Of a DNA stretch of 64,000 nt, positions 52,005 to 59,504 are shown piece by piece. The stretch comes from Cellulomonas flavigena DSM 20109 (lineage in GTDB: Bacteria; Actinomycetota; Actinomycetes; Actinomycetales; Cellulomonadaceae). Numbering within the stretch: the first letter of the stretch is position 1; the number at the start of each line of letters is the position of its first letter. The stretch covers positions 3,968,001-4,032,000 of the forward strand of contig NC_014151.1 in NCBI RefSeq assembly GCF_000092865.1, read 5' to 3'. The notes below the pieces were generated by a model that worked only from the letters and a program-made list of their open reading frames with translations, was not told where the DNA came from and did not search any database. The translations under genes and the position numbers were made by a program.

Positions 52005-53306
52005 GTGACTCGGAACCGACAGCTCCTGCCGTGGATGATCGCCTTCGTCGCACTCGTCGGGGCGGCCGGTTTCCGCGCCACGCCTGGTGCGCTCGTCCAG
52101 CCGCTGCAGGACGAGTTCGGGTGGTCGACGGGGACCATCGGGTTCGCCATGTCGGTGAACCTGGCCCTGTACGGCGTCACGGCGCCGTTCGCCGCGGCGC
52201 TGATGGAACGGTTCGGCGTACGGGCCGTGACCGCGTCGGCGATGACGCTGATCGCCCTCGGCAGCGGCCTGACCGTCTTCATGACCACCTCGTGGCAGCT
52301 CGTCATGCTGTGGGGCGTGCTCGTCGGGCTGGGCGCCGGCTCGATCTCGCTGGGTTTCGTCGCGACCATCGGGACGCGGTGGTTCGTCCGGCGCCAGGGG
52401 CTGGTCACCGGGGTGCTGTCCGCCGGCGGCGCCACCGGTTCGCTGGTTTTCCTGCCGCTCGTCGCCTCGCTCGCCGAATCGCCCGCGGGTTGGCGGACGG
52501 CCTCCGTGGTCATCGCCGCGGTCGCCCTGGCCACGGTGCCGATGATCCTGCTCCTCTTCCGCGAGCACCCGGCGGACTTCGGCATCCCGCCGTACGGCGG
52601 CGACGAGGTCGTCGAGCCGGAGCCGCAGTCGAAGAACGCGGCACGACTGGCCGTCGAGGGGCTCGTCAAGGCCTCGCGGTCGAAGGCCTTCTGGTTCCTC
52701 GCGGCCGGGTTCGCCATCTGCGGTGCGACCACCAACGGCCTGGTCGCCACCCACTTCATCCCGGCGGCCCACGACCACGGGATGCCCAACGTGACGGCGG
52801 CGGGCCTGCTCGCCCTGATCGGCATCTTCGACCTGGTCGGGACCATCCTGTCCGGCTGGCTGACGGACCGGTTCGACTCACGCAAGCTGCTCGCCGTCTA
52901 CTACGCGCTCCGGGGTCTGTCGCTGCTGGTTCTCCCGTCGGTGTTCCACGACGAGATCACGGGGCTGATGCTCGTGTTCGTCTTCTTCTACGGCATGGAC
53001 TTCATCGCCACCGTGCCGCCGACGGTCGCCCTGTGCCGGATCCACTTCGGCATGAGCGCGCCCATCGTCTTCGGCTGGGTGTTCGCCTGCCACCAGATCG
53101 GCGCGGCCATCGCGGCGACGGCCGCCGGGATGACGCGGGACCAGTACGGCGCGTACACGCCCGCGTGGTACGTCGCCGGTGCCCTGAGCATCGTCGCGGT
53201 GTTCCTCTCGCTGCGGATCGCGGGCTCGAAGGTCGACCGCGAACCGCCCGTCCCGGGCGAGGACAGGGAGCTGGACGTGGTCGCGGCGGAGAAGGCGCGC
53301 GGCTGA
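52005..53306 (+). CDS. MFS transporter, OFA/monocarboxylate-type
   Basis: The 433-residue protein has about twelve membrane helices and the MFS loop GWLTDRFDSRKLLAVYY between helices 8 and 9. The start PWMIAFVALVGAAGFRATPGALVQPLQDEFGWSTG and the loop FVRRQGLVTGVLSAGGATGS are those of the oxalate/formate and monocarboxylate group. GTG 52005. In this context it may export the product or take up a precursor acid; direction cannot be read from sequence. Confidence 0.8.
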   Translation: MTRNRQLLPWMIAFVALVGAAGFRATPGALVQPLQDEFGWSTGTIGFAMSVNLALYGVTAPFAAALMERFGVRAVTASAMTLIALGSGLTVFMTTSWQLVMLWGVLVGLGAGSISLGFVATIGTRWFVRRQGLVTGVLSAGGATGSLVFLPLVASLAESPAGWRTASVVIAAVALATVPMILLLFREHPADFGIPPYGGDEVVEPEPQSKNAARLAVEGLVKASRSKAFWFLAAGFAICGATTNGLVATHFIPAAHDHGMPNVTAAGLLALIGIFDLVGTILSGWLTDRFDSRKLLAVYYALRGLSLLVLPSVFHDEITGLMLVFVFFYGMDFIATVPPTVALCRIHFGMSAPIVFGWVFACHQIGAAIAATAAGMTRDQYGAYTPAWYVAGALSIVAVFLSLRIAGSKVDREPPVPGEDRELDVVAAEKARG

Positions 53307-53393
53307 CCGACAGCCGTAGCCTGTGCGGGCCGGGGGGGGTGAGTGGCGCCGTCCCCCAGTGCGAGACGACGACGTCCTCGGGGGGCACCGATC

Positions 53394-54761
53394 ATGGCAA
53401 GGCCAGAGAATCCCATCGCCTCGGCCAACACGGCGGTGGCGGCTTTCGCGGAGGACCTCCGCCGGCTCCGCAGCGACGCAGGCAGTCCGACCTACCGTGA
53501 GCTGGCGCGGTACGCGCTGTTCTCCGCGTCCGTCCTGTCGAGCGCTGCGAGCGGCCAGAGGCTCCCCAGCCTGCAGGTCACCCTGGCCTTCGTCGCGGCC
53601 TGCGGCGGTGACCGCGAGGCGTGGCGCAACCGCTGGCTGCAGCTGGCCATGCTCACCGGCGGGGAGATCGTGCGCGAGCGCCGCCAGCCGGAGGCCTCGA
53701 CGCCGCGGCCCGCGCAGCTCCCGTCGCGGCAAGGGCTGCTCATCGGTTGCCGACCCCACCTCGAGCACCGCATCGCACCGGGCACCTCCACCGTCGTGGT
53801 GAGCGGCCCTCCCGGCACGGGTCGACGAGCCTTCGCGCTGGACCTGGCGCACCGCCTCGCCCGCGAGGCACCGGACGGGCAGCTCTACGCGGACCTCGGG
53901 CACGTCACCGGCGCGTCGCTCGGCACGAAGTGCGTGATGGAGCACTTCTTGGTCGCCCTCGGGATCTCGCTCGCCGAGCAGCCGCTCGACCTCGAGAAGC
54001 AGGCGGAGCTGTACCGGTCGATCCTGGCGGAACGTCGCCTGGTCGTCCTCCTCGTGAACGCCGGCGACGAGCACCAGGTCCGGCCCTTCGTGGGCGAGTC
54101 GACGACGAGCACGACGCTGGTCGTCTCGACGCGCCGCATGAGCGGCCTCCCCGGCGCCGTCGACGTCCCGCTCGGCAGGTTCACGCGCGCCGGGGCCGCC
54201 GCGATCGTGGCCAGGGCGTTCGACGTCCGGCAGGACGGCCCGCTGGTCGCGCAGGTCGCCGAGCTGTGCGCAGACATGCCGCTCGCGATCGACGTCACCC
54301 TCCGCAAGCTGGTCGGGACCTCCCGCCCGCTCGACGCCGCCGTCGCCGCTCTCGCCGACCCGTCCCGCGCCCTCCGGTGGCTCGACCACCACGACCTCTC
54401 CGTCCGCGAGGCGCTGCTGGCCCGCTTCCGTTCGGTCGACCCCGAGGCGCAGTCGTTCCTCGTGCGCATCGCTCGCGAGAAATCGCTCAGTGCCGCGGCG
54501 ACGCGTCTCGAGACGGAGGCTGAGATCACCGACCATCTCGTCGAAGCCGGTCTCGTACGGCACGGCGCGGGGGGTGACCTGGACGTCGACCGCCTCGTGC
54601 GGGCTCTCGTGCTCGCGGAGGGACGCCCTCTGCCCGCCTGTGGCCGCATCGCTCACCTCCCCCACGCCCGTGCGAAGCGGTCGCGCTCCCACGGCGCGAA
54701 GACCTCACGTGCGGCTGACCTCGCCGCCTGGCGACGACCGGACACCGGTTCTCACACGTAA
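53394..54761 (+). CDS. XRE-like regulator with degenerate NB-ARC ATPase domain
   Basis: The 455-residue protein begins with a helix-turn-helix (residues 15-75: FAEDLRRLRSDAG, SVLSSAASGQRLPSLQVTLAFV) and continues with an AfsR/NB-ARC-like domain. Walker A reads GPPGTGRR, so the invariant lysine and Ser/Thr are both arginine, and Walker B reads VVLLVNAGDEHQV without the usual acidic pair. ATP hydrolysis is therefore doubtful. RFTRAGAAAIVARAF and PLAIDVTLRKL match the winged-helix section of STAND regulators. It probably controls the N-N cluster. Start ATG 53394, behind GGGGGG. Confidence 0.75.
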   Translation: MARPENPIASANTAVAAFAEDLRRLRSDAGSPTYRELARYALFSASVLSSAASGQRLPSLQVTLAFVAACGGDREAWRNRWLQLAMLTGGEIVRERRQPEASTPRPAQLPSRQGLLIGCRPHLEHRIAPGTSTVVVSGPPGTGRRAFALDLAHRLAREAPDGQLYADLGHVTGASLGTKCVMEHFLVALGISLAEQPLDLEKQAELYRSILAERRLVVLLVNAGDEHQVRPFVGESTTSTTLVVSTRRMSGLPGAVDVPLGRFTRAGAAAIVARAFDVRQDGPLVAQVAELCADMPLAIDVTLRKLVGTSRPLDAAVAALADPSRALRWLDHHDLSVREALLARFRSVDPEAQSFLVRIAREKSLSAAATRLETEAEITDHLVEAGLVRHGAGGDLDVDRLVRALVLAEGRPLPACGRIAHLPHARAKRSRSHGAKTSRAADLAAWRRPDTGSHT

Positions 54762-54920
54762 GGAGCGGTGCGGTACCGCCACCGAGGCGGACGGCAGCCA
54801 TCTCGGGGTTCGCTCCGCTCGCGGGCGTCGTGACCGTGCGCCATGATCCGGGTGCGCTCGATACACCCGAATTGTCCGCACGTCCGGCAGGTTCGCCGGA
54901 CCCCTCCCCCTGGAGTGCCC

Positions 54921-55124
54921 ATGCTCGCGATCGTCGCCGCCGTGATCTTCGGCCTCGCCCTGCTCCTCGACCTCGTCGAGGCCAACCTCGGGGACGCCTT
55001 CGCCCCGCAGACGCTGATGTTCGCCGGACTGTTCTGCCTCGCGCTGCACCTGGGCGGGGTCGGAGGCGCGTCGCCGGTGAACGGCGGATGGCGGGGGCGT
55101 GGGGGCAGCAACCGCCGGCGGTAG
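54921..55124 (+). CDS. small membrane protein
   Basis: The 67-residue protein has two hydrophobic helices (LAIVAAVIFGLALLLDLVEA and TLMFAGLFCLALHLG) and a basic C-terminus. TGGAG precedes ATG 54921. It resembles the conserved short actinobacterial membrane proteins of unknown function. An upstream frame extension lacks a ribosome binding site. Confidence 0.55.
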   Translation: MLAIVAAVIFGLALLLDLVEANLGDAFAPQTLMFAGLFCLALHLGGVGGASPVNGGWRGRGGSNRRR

Positions 55125-55221
55125 GGCTCGTCGTACCTGCTGCCGCCATCGTGCAGTGAGGCACCCGAAGCCACACCGCACGGCACGCGAGCGTGGCCTC
55201 GGGGTGTGCCGAGGACGCCCG

Positions 55222-55596
55222 TCAGCGAGACCGGCGCGTGACGAGGGCGACCAGCTCCCGGCTGCAGCCCAGCGCCTCCGCGATCGCGGAGTAGCTCCAT
55301 CGCGCGGGGTCCTCGGCGCGGAGCTGGTGGATCAGGCGGTCGCGCTCGAGGCGGTAGCGCGCGGCCACCGCGTCCGCCTCGGCAGCCTTGCGGTGAAGCT
55401 CACGCGCGCGGGCGGCCCGCGGGTCCGAGGTGCCCCGACGGGGCGTCCGCAGGGGTGTGTCCGACGGCACGGGCGCGGACCGTGCGGGCGCCGATCCTGC
55501 AGACGCCGGCCGTGCCGACGCCGACCGGGGGACGACACCGTGGTCGGTGCCGCCCCCGGCCGGCGCGTCGGACCCGTGCGGGGACCTAGAGGCCAC
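55222..55596 (-). CDS. small helix-turn-helix protein, coupled to the Ro gene
   Basis: The 124-residue protein has a disordered Ser/Ala/Pro-rich first half and a helical second half: RARELHRKAAEADAVAARYRLERDRLIHQL (coiled coil) and a helix-turn-helix WSYSAIAEALGCSRELVALVTRR. Its GTG start (55594-55596) lies inside the end of the Ro gene (11-base overlap), so they are translated together. A role with Ro or its RNAs is a guess from position. Confidence 0.65.
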   Translation of the reverse strand: MASRSPHGSDAPAGGGTDHGVVPRSASARPASAGSAPARSAPVPSDTPLRTPRRGTSDPRAARARELHRKAAEADAVAARYRLERDRLIHQLRAEDPARWSYSAIAEALGCSRELVALVTRRSR

Positions 55597-57181
55597 GCGC
55601 GAACTCCGTGACGAGCGAGGGCACAGCGCCGTCGAACCCGACGACGTCGAGCATCCCCGCGTCCGACGGGTCGGCGATCGAGAAGCCCGTCGCCGTCATG
55701 CCGACCACCACGAGCCGAGCGTCGATCCCCGACCGCCGCCGGTACTCCGCGAGCGCCTGGTGCGGGTGCACCTTGCCGGCCCAGGTCTCGTTGTCCGTGT
55801 AGACCACGAACGTGTCGACCTCGGTGCCATGCTCGGTCGCCCACACCATCGGCAGCGCGCAGTCGGTCCCGGACATCGGCATCGCGTCGACCACGCGCAG
55901 GGCGTCGTCGAGCCGCTGCCGCGGCGAGATCGCGAGCGGCCGCAGCGCGCTGTCGTGCCAACCCACGCCGCGCCGCGTCGTGAACCCGACGGCGGACGCC
56001 GACGGCTCCGTCGCGAGCTGCACCAGGGCCAGCGCCGCCGACGCCTCGCGGGCGGTGATCGGCATGCCCGAGATGGGCGCCGTCATCGATCCGGAGACGT
56101 CGACCGCGAGCAGCGTGCGCTTCCCGGACGGCTCGACCGCCCCGAACGCCACGTAGAACGCGGCGTCGAGGGCGTCGGTCACCTTCCGGCTCGGCAACCA
56201 CTCGCCGGCGCCGCGGGCCGACCGCCCGGAGGCGTACGTCCGCTGCGCCACGAGCACGTTGACCGGGTGGACGCGCGCCGACCGCAGCCGGCCGGGGTCG
56301 ACCAGCTGCGCGACGACCTCGTCGGTCCGGCCCCCGAGGTCGGGGAGCATGCCGAGCCGCGTGAGCCGGGGCAACTGACGCATGAGCGCCGTCTGCGGCA
56401 CGCCCACGTCGAGCAGCGCGTCCCAGACCGCCACCTCACCCAGCGCCGCGTCGGGGAGCATCTCCCACGACAGCCGGTGCCGGCGGACGAGGTCGACCCA
56501 CGTCGCGGTGTCCGTGGCGGTCTGCGCCGCCACGAAGCCCTCGACGAGCGCCGGCGTCGCGTCCCCGACCGAGCCGCGGACGATCCAGTCGAACGTCGCC
56601 CGCAGCTCCGGCGAGGCCGTCGTCGGGTGGGACAGACGCAGCAGGTCACGGTGCGACCAGCCCTCACGCTGCCGGTACTTGACCGCCTGGTACGCGACGG
56701 CGTCGACGTCCTTGGACGTGTACCAGCCACCGACGGCGCGCCGCAGACCCCGACCCCAGCCGCGGAACTGCTCGACGTAGCCGGCGAACAGGAACAGGTG
56801 CGTCCCCGTCCGGGCGACGGCCGGCAGCGCCGCGAGCGCGAGCTGTGCCGACTCCGGCACCGACGCGGCGTACGCCAGGGCGAACAGCGCGGGGTTCTGG
56901 CGCGGCGCGGCGCCACGCACGGACACGTCGACGATGGTGCTGACCAGCGTCTCGGGGTCCTCGTGGGCCATCCGCCCGACGACCTCGGCGTTCTCCCGTG
57001 CCAGCTCGCGCGGCGCGGCGTAGTACGTACCGCCGTCCACGCCGAGGGTCAGGAAGCGCCGCAGCCGGGCGACGTCGTCGAGCACGAACGCGTAGCCACC
57101 CGCGGCGTTCAGCTCCTGGCGGGTGTCGGCGCGCTCGCGCTGCGGCGTGCGCCGCAGTCCGAGCGTGCGCAGCACGTCCAT
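55586..57181 (-). CDS. rsr: Ro60/TROVE domain RNA-binding protein (Rsr-like)
   Basis: Ro-type proteins form a ring of HEAT-like helices that binds Y RNAs on its outside and misfolded RNA ends in its hole, and work with PNPase and RNases. The 531 residues contain the TROVE domain (about 25-350, with LNAAGGYAFVLDDVARLRRFLTLG and YQAVKYRQREGWSHRDLLRLSHP) and a C-terminal vWA domain with the MIDAS motif LLAVDVSGSMTAPISG and SGTDCALPM. The start ATG 57179-57181 follows GAGAGGAA. The two tRNA-like RNAs encoded upstream on the same strand are the natural partners. Confidence 0.88.
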   Translation of the reverse strand: MDVLRTLGLRRTPQRERADTRQELNAAGGYAFVLDDVARLRRFLTLGVDGGTYYAAPRELARENAEVVGRMAHEDPETLVSTIVDVSVRGAAPRQNPALFALAYAASVPESAQLALAALPAVARTGTHLFLFAGYVEQFRGWGRGLRRAVGGWYTSKDVDAVAYQAVKYRQREGWSHRDLLRLSHPTTASPELRATFDWIVRGSVGDATPALVEGFVAAQTATDTATWVDLVRRHRLSWEMLPDAALGEVAVWDALLDVGVPQTALMRQLPRLTRLGMLPDLGGRTDEVVAQLVDPGRLRSARVHPVNVLVAQRTYASGRSARGAGEWLPSRKVTDALDAAFYVAFGAVEPSGKRTLLAVDVSGSMTAPISGMPITAREASAALALVQLATEPSASAVGFTTRRGVGWHDSALRPLAISPRQRLDDALRVVDAMPMSGTDCALPMVWATEHGTEVDTFVVYTDNETWAGKVHPHQALAEYRRRSGIDARLVVVGMTATGFSIADPSDAGMLDVVGFDGAVPSLVTEFARGL

Positions 57182-57352
57182 CGGTCGTTCCTCTCGTGTG
57201 GTCGTCGGGGCGGTGGCGGGCGTGGGGTGCGCACCGGGTGGACCCGGCGGACCGGGCTGCCCTCCTCCGAGGGCGTCCTTTGCGAGAGGAGAACCGATGC
57301 GCTCCGGCCCGCCACCGCTCCGACGTGGTGGAGCAGGTGTGCTCCAGGGAGG

Positions 57353-57482
57353 CTCGGGTGGGCGTGTGATGACGCCGGAGTCCTGCTCTCCCATCTGAGC
57401 TACGTCACCGAGGTGACGGCGGGACTCGAACCCGCGACCTGGCCATCAAGAGTGGTAACCGACAGTCTCCGGCCCACCCGAG
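57353..57482 (-). ncRNA. YrlA-type Y RNA with permuted tRNA-like module (RNA 1)
   Basis: Read leftward, the 5' end CTCGGGTGGGC (57482-57472) pairs perfectly over 11 bases with GCCCACCCGAG (57363-57353), and CCGGAG with CTCCGG just inside. Between them come, in order, a T arm GCGGGTTCGAGTCCCGC (57435-57419, with the TTCGA loop), an acceptor-like stem CGTCAC-CTCG-GTGACG closed by a CTCG tetraloop (57418-57403), TA and a D arm GCTC-N8-GAGC (57400-57385). The T arm precedes the D arm and the acceptor stem is closed, so it cannot be a normal tRNA; this is the tRNA-mimic of bacterial Y RNAs. It ends about 170 bases upstream of the Ro start. Ends are estimated from pairing. Confidence 0.75.
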
Positions 57483-57626
57483 TCTTCCCGTGTGCTGTTG
57501 TCGTCGAGGACTGTAGGGGTCTACACAGCGCTGGTCCCAGGCCTTTTCCGCGTCGGCCCCTCGGCGCCTCGGCGGACCGCGCGCAGGGGCCCGGGCGGGC
57601 GTGGGGTGGCCGCCGGAGAGCGACCG

Positions 57627-57755
57627 CCCCTCACGGGACGGTGCGCAGTCCGCTGCTCTTCCACTGAGCTACGACGTCGAGACGCCGGAGGGACTCGAAC
57701 CCTCGACCCGCGGAACCAGGTAACCGATGACCTTCGGCCCGCCCGGGCCGAGGGG
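57627..57755 (-). ncRNA. YrlA-type Y RNA with permuted tRNA-like module (RNA 2)
   Basis: It has the same order of parts as RNA 1: T arm GAGGGTTCGAGTCCCTC (57704-57688), acceptor-like hairpin CGGCGT-CTCG-ACGTCG (57687-57672, one G-U pair, same CTCG loop), TA, then D arm GCTC-N7-GAGC (57669-57655). The ends pair as CCCCTC (57755-57750) with GAGGGG (57632-57627), plus a bulged CGGGCGGGC/GCACCGTCCCG helix. GGGYGGGCCGRAG and TCGGTTACC are shared with RNA 1 in the 5' strand and may be the Ro-binding part. It lies 145 bases upstream of RNA 1 in the same direction. Ends are estimates. Confidence 0.7.
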
Positions 57756-57833
57756 TCAGTATGGCGTCGACGTGGGCGTGACGCGCGCGGATTTGATGCT
57801 CGGCACGAGCGCCCGCTGCCCTAGGTTGCAGCC

Positions 57834-58439
57834 GTGACGAGGCGGAGGGTGTGGATGGCGAAGGACCCCGCGCGCCTCGATGACGCCGGGAACTGGGCCG
57901 GCGGAAGCTACGAGCTCGCCGTCCAGCTGGGGACGCCGGACGACGCACGCCTCGAGCACGCGGCTGGGATGCTCTGGCGCCTCGCCGCAGTGGTGAGCCC
58001 GTCTGCGGCTGAGTCGGCGCTCGTCGAGGAGCCACCGCCTCCATCTCTCGATCAGGGTCACACCCGGGGCATCGTGACCCTTCCCGGGGGGCATCGCGTG
58101 GTCTGCGGCGCGTTCGCTCACCGCGACGACACCGGCGGGGACGACTGGGTCGTCCTGTACCTCCCGCTGGGCGCGCTCAGCCGCGCCGACAGCCGGGTCG
58201 GCGGGTACCCGTTCGGGGACGTGCGCGGTTCGCTGACGTGGCGCGGCCCCCTCGACGCCTGGCTGGCATCGCTCGCAGACCGGCTGGCGGAGGACGTCCT
58301 CTTCCGGGTGGGTCTGATCGGCTTCGACGTCTTCGGCGACGTCGAGGCCGACGACCTCGCGGGCAGCATCCCGTCCGACCGCTGGTACGGGGCGGTGGTC
58401 CCGCACGAGACCCCGCGGTACTACCCGGCGACGTACTGA
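57834..58439 (+). CDS. hypothetical protein
   Basis: The 201-residue protein (GTG 57834, or ATG 57855) has no signal peptide, no membrane helix and no motif I recognise. The pattern WVVLYLPLGALSRADSRVG, WLASLADRLAEDVLFRVGLIGFDVFGD and a C-terminus WYGAVVPHETPRYYPATY suggests a folded alpha/beta domain and good codon bias supports a real gene. It is divergent from the Y RNA genes. Confidence 0.6.
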   Translation: MTRRRVWMAKDPARLDDAGNWAGGSYELAVQLGTPDDARLEHAAGMLWRLAAVVSPSAAESALVEEPPPPSLDQGHTRGIVTLPGGHRVVCGAFAHRDDTGGDDWVVLYLPLGALSRADSRVGGYPFGDVRGSLTWRGPLDAWLASLADRLAEDVLFRVGLIGFDVFGDVEADDLAGSIPSDRWYGAVVPHETPRYYPATY

Positions 58440-58584
58440 CGCGTTGGCGACCGTGCAAGCCGTCGACCACGGGGAGATCGCCAGGGACGCCGTCGAGGCG
58501 TCCAACTGCACAGCACCCACGCAATCGTGGGTCGGCGGATTCAAGTGCTTGGTGCGACGCGGTGCCCATCGGGAGGGTGCGCGT

Positions 58585-58755
58585 ATGACTGGGGCGAGGT
58601 TGACGCTGGCGGAGCGGGCGGGGATCGACAACGGCACCACGCCGTTCGAGTTCGTCACGAACAACGCACGAGCCGCCGAGTTCTTCGAGAGCCGCGTGCG
58701 CGCACTGGGGCTGCGAGGATTCGTCCGTGTCCAGCCTTGGGCAGGAGCACCGTGA
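58585..58755 (+). CDS. short hypothetical ORF, possibly a gene fragment
   Basis: ATG 58585 opens a 56-residue frame with LTLAERAGIDNGTTPFEF and EFFESRVRALGLRGFVRVQP, which looks like real protein but matches no complete domain that I know. Its TGA overlaps the GTG of the next short ORF. It may be a decayed remnant, as the region to the right is degenerate. Confidence 0.35.
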   Translation: MTGARLTLAERAGIDNGTTPFEFVTNNARAAEFFESRVRALGLRGFVRVQPWAGAP

Positions 58756-59123
58756 AGGAAGCCTTGATCGCGATTCCCGACCTGCCACTCGACGTCCCCC
58801 GCGTTTCGGCGCCCACCCCGTCTGGAGCACCATCAGGCCGACTGGAAGGGCTGACTCCGGCCCGTCGCACCACCGGCCGCCGCTATCGGGTGAAGGACGA
58901 CTTCGCACGGGCTGAGCGGGTCCGCCTGGCGGGGCCCGGACTAGACGTCGTCGCCGTCGAGGTTGAGCGTCGCGCGCCACTTCAGGGGCCGCTCAGCTCG
59001 CCGAGGTCTGCCCCAGGGGAACGTGGCGGCCGCGCCGGTCGACGTGACAGTCGCAGGCTCGACCGCCACCATGCCCGCACCGACCGGCGCTCTCAGCGCC
59101 CTACCGCACGAGGTCGCACGTAG
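58752..59123 (+). CDS. doubtful hypothetical ORF
   Basis: The 123-residue frame from GTG 58752 (GTGA overlap) starts plausibly (VKEALIAIPDLPLDVPRVS) and keeps RRYRVKDDFARAERVRLAGP near residue 50, but the last 50 residues are Arg/Ser-rich and look like noncoding high-GC sequence. It may be a truncated gene. No family is recognised. Confidence 0.25.
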   Translation: MKEALIAIPDLPLDVPRVSAPTPSGAPSGRLEGLTPARRTTGRRYRVKDDFARAERVRLAGPGLDVVAVEVERRAPLQGPLSSPRSAPGERGGRAGRRDSRRLDRHHARTDRRSQRPTARGRT

Positions 59124-59396
59124 AGGAGCACTCAGCCGGTCCCGCGTCCCGATAGCTGGTGGCTTGGAGCCGACGCGTCCGTACTTAAAGTATCGAAGCC
59201 CGATTCTCAAAGTATCTTGCATCTCGACAAGAATCTTGCATCTCGACACTCGAGCCTGTCGAGATGCGGCGCACATTGACCGCTGCCGTGCGGGCTACCT
59301 TGAACCGCGGAGCTCACAGCGCAGAGGTCAGTCAAAGTACGAAGGGCCGCCGCGCGGTCGCTCGCTGCTGACGATCCCGGTCCGGCAGGTATCCAC
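59124..59396. promoter_or_regulatory. AT-richer intergenic region before the Nudix gene
   Basis: No gene is seen. The stretch 59180-59260 is unusually AT-rich for this genome, with TACTTAAAGTA, three AAAGTAYC-like words and the direct and inverted repeats described separately. The last 140 bases (59257-59396) are duplicated at 61249 and likely carry the promoter and leader of the Nudix gene. Confidence 0.4.
59214..59266. repeat. 16-bp direct repeat plus 10-bp hairpin
   Basis: ATCTTGCATCTCGACA occurs at 59214-59229 and again at 59233-59248. CATCTCGACA (59239-59248) pairs perfectly with TGTCGAGATG (59257-59266) across an eight-base loop. The hairpin's right arm is exactly the left edge of the segment duplicated at 61249. 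It could be an operator pair or a recombination site. Confidence 0.5.
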
Positions 59397-59504
59397 GTGG
59401 CCCCGGCGGACACTCTCGGCGACGATGAGGACGTGGACGGGCGGAAGCGGGTGGCGGCGATCATCGTCCGCGACGGGTCGGTGCTGATGGTCCGGGAACG
59501 TGGG
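59257..59504 (+). repeat. 248-bp segment (copy A), duplicated at 61249-61490
   Basis: From TGTCGAGATGCGGCGCAC to GGTCCGGGAACGTGGG this segment matches 61249-61490 along its whole length, with scattered substitutions and small indels. Long identical runs include GATGAGGACGTGGACGGGCGG. It covers the leader and first 36 codons of the Nudix gene. Confidence 0.8.

Noticed and set aside
57353..57755. Two ordinary tRNA genes
   Set aside because: T-loop and D-arm sequences are clear, but the T arm comes before the D arm, the acceptor stems are closed hairpins and no normal anticodon arm or CCA-ready end exists. They are treated as Y RNAs.
58440..59400. Additional long ORFs on both strands in this GC-rich stretch
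   Set aside because: They are Arg/Pro/Ser-rich with no domain pattern or ribosome binding site and are explained by the base composition; only the two short frames listed were kept, with low confidence.
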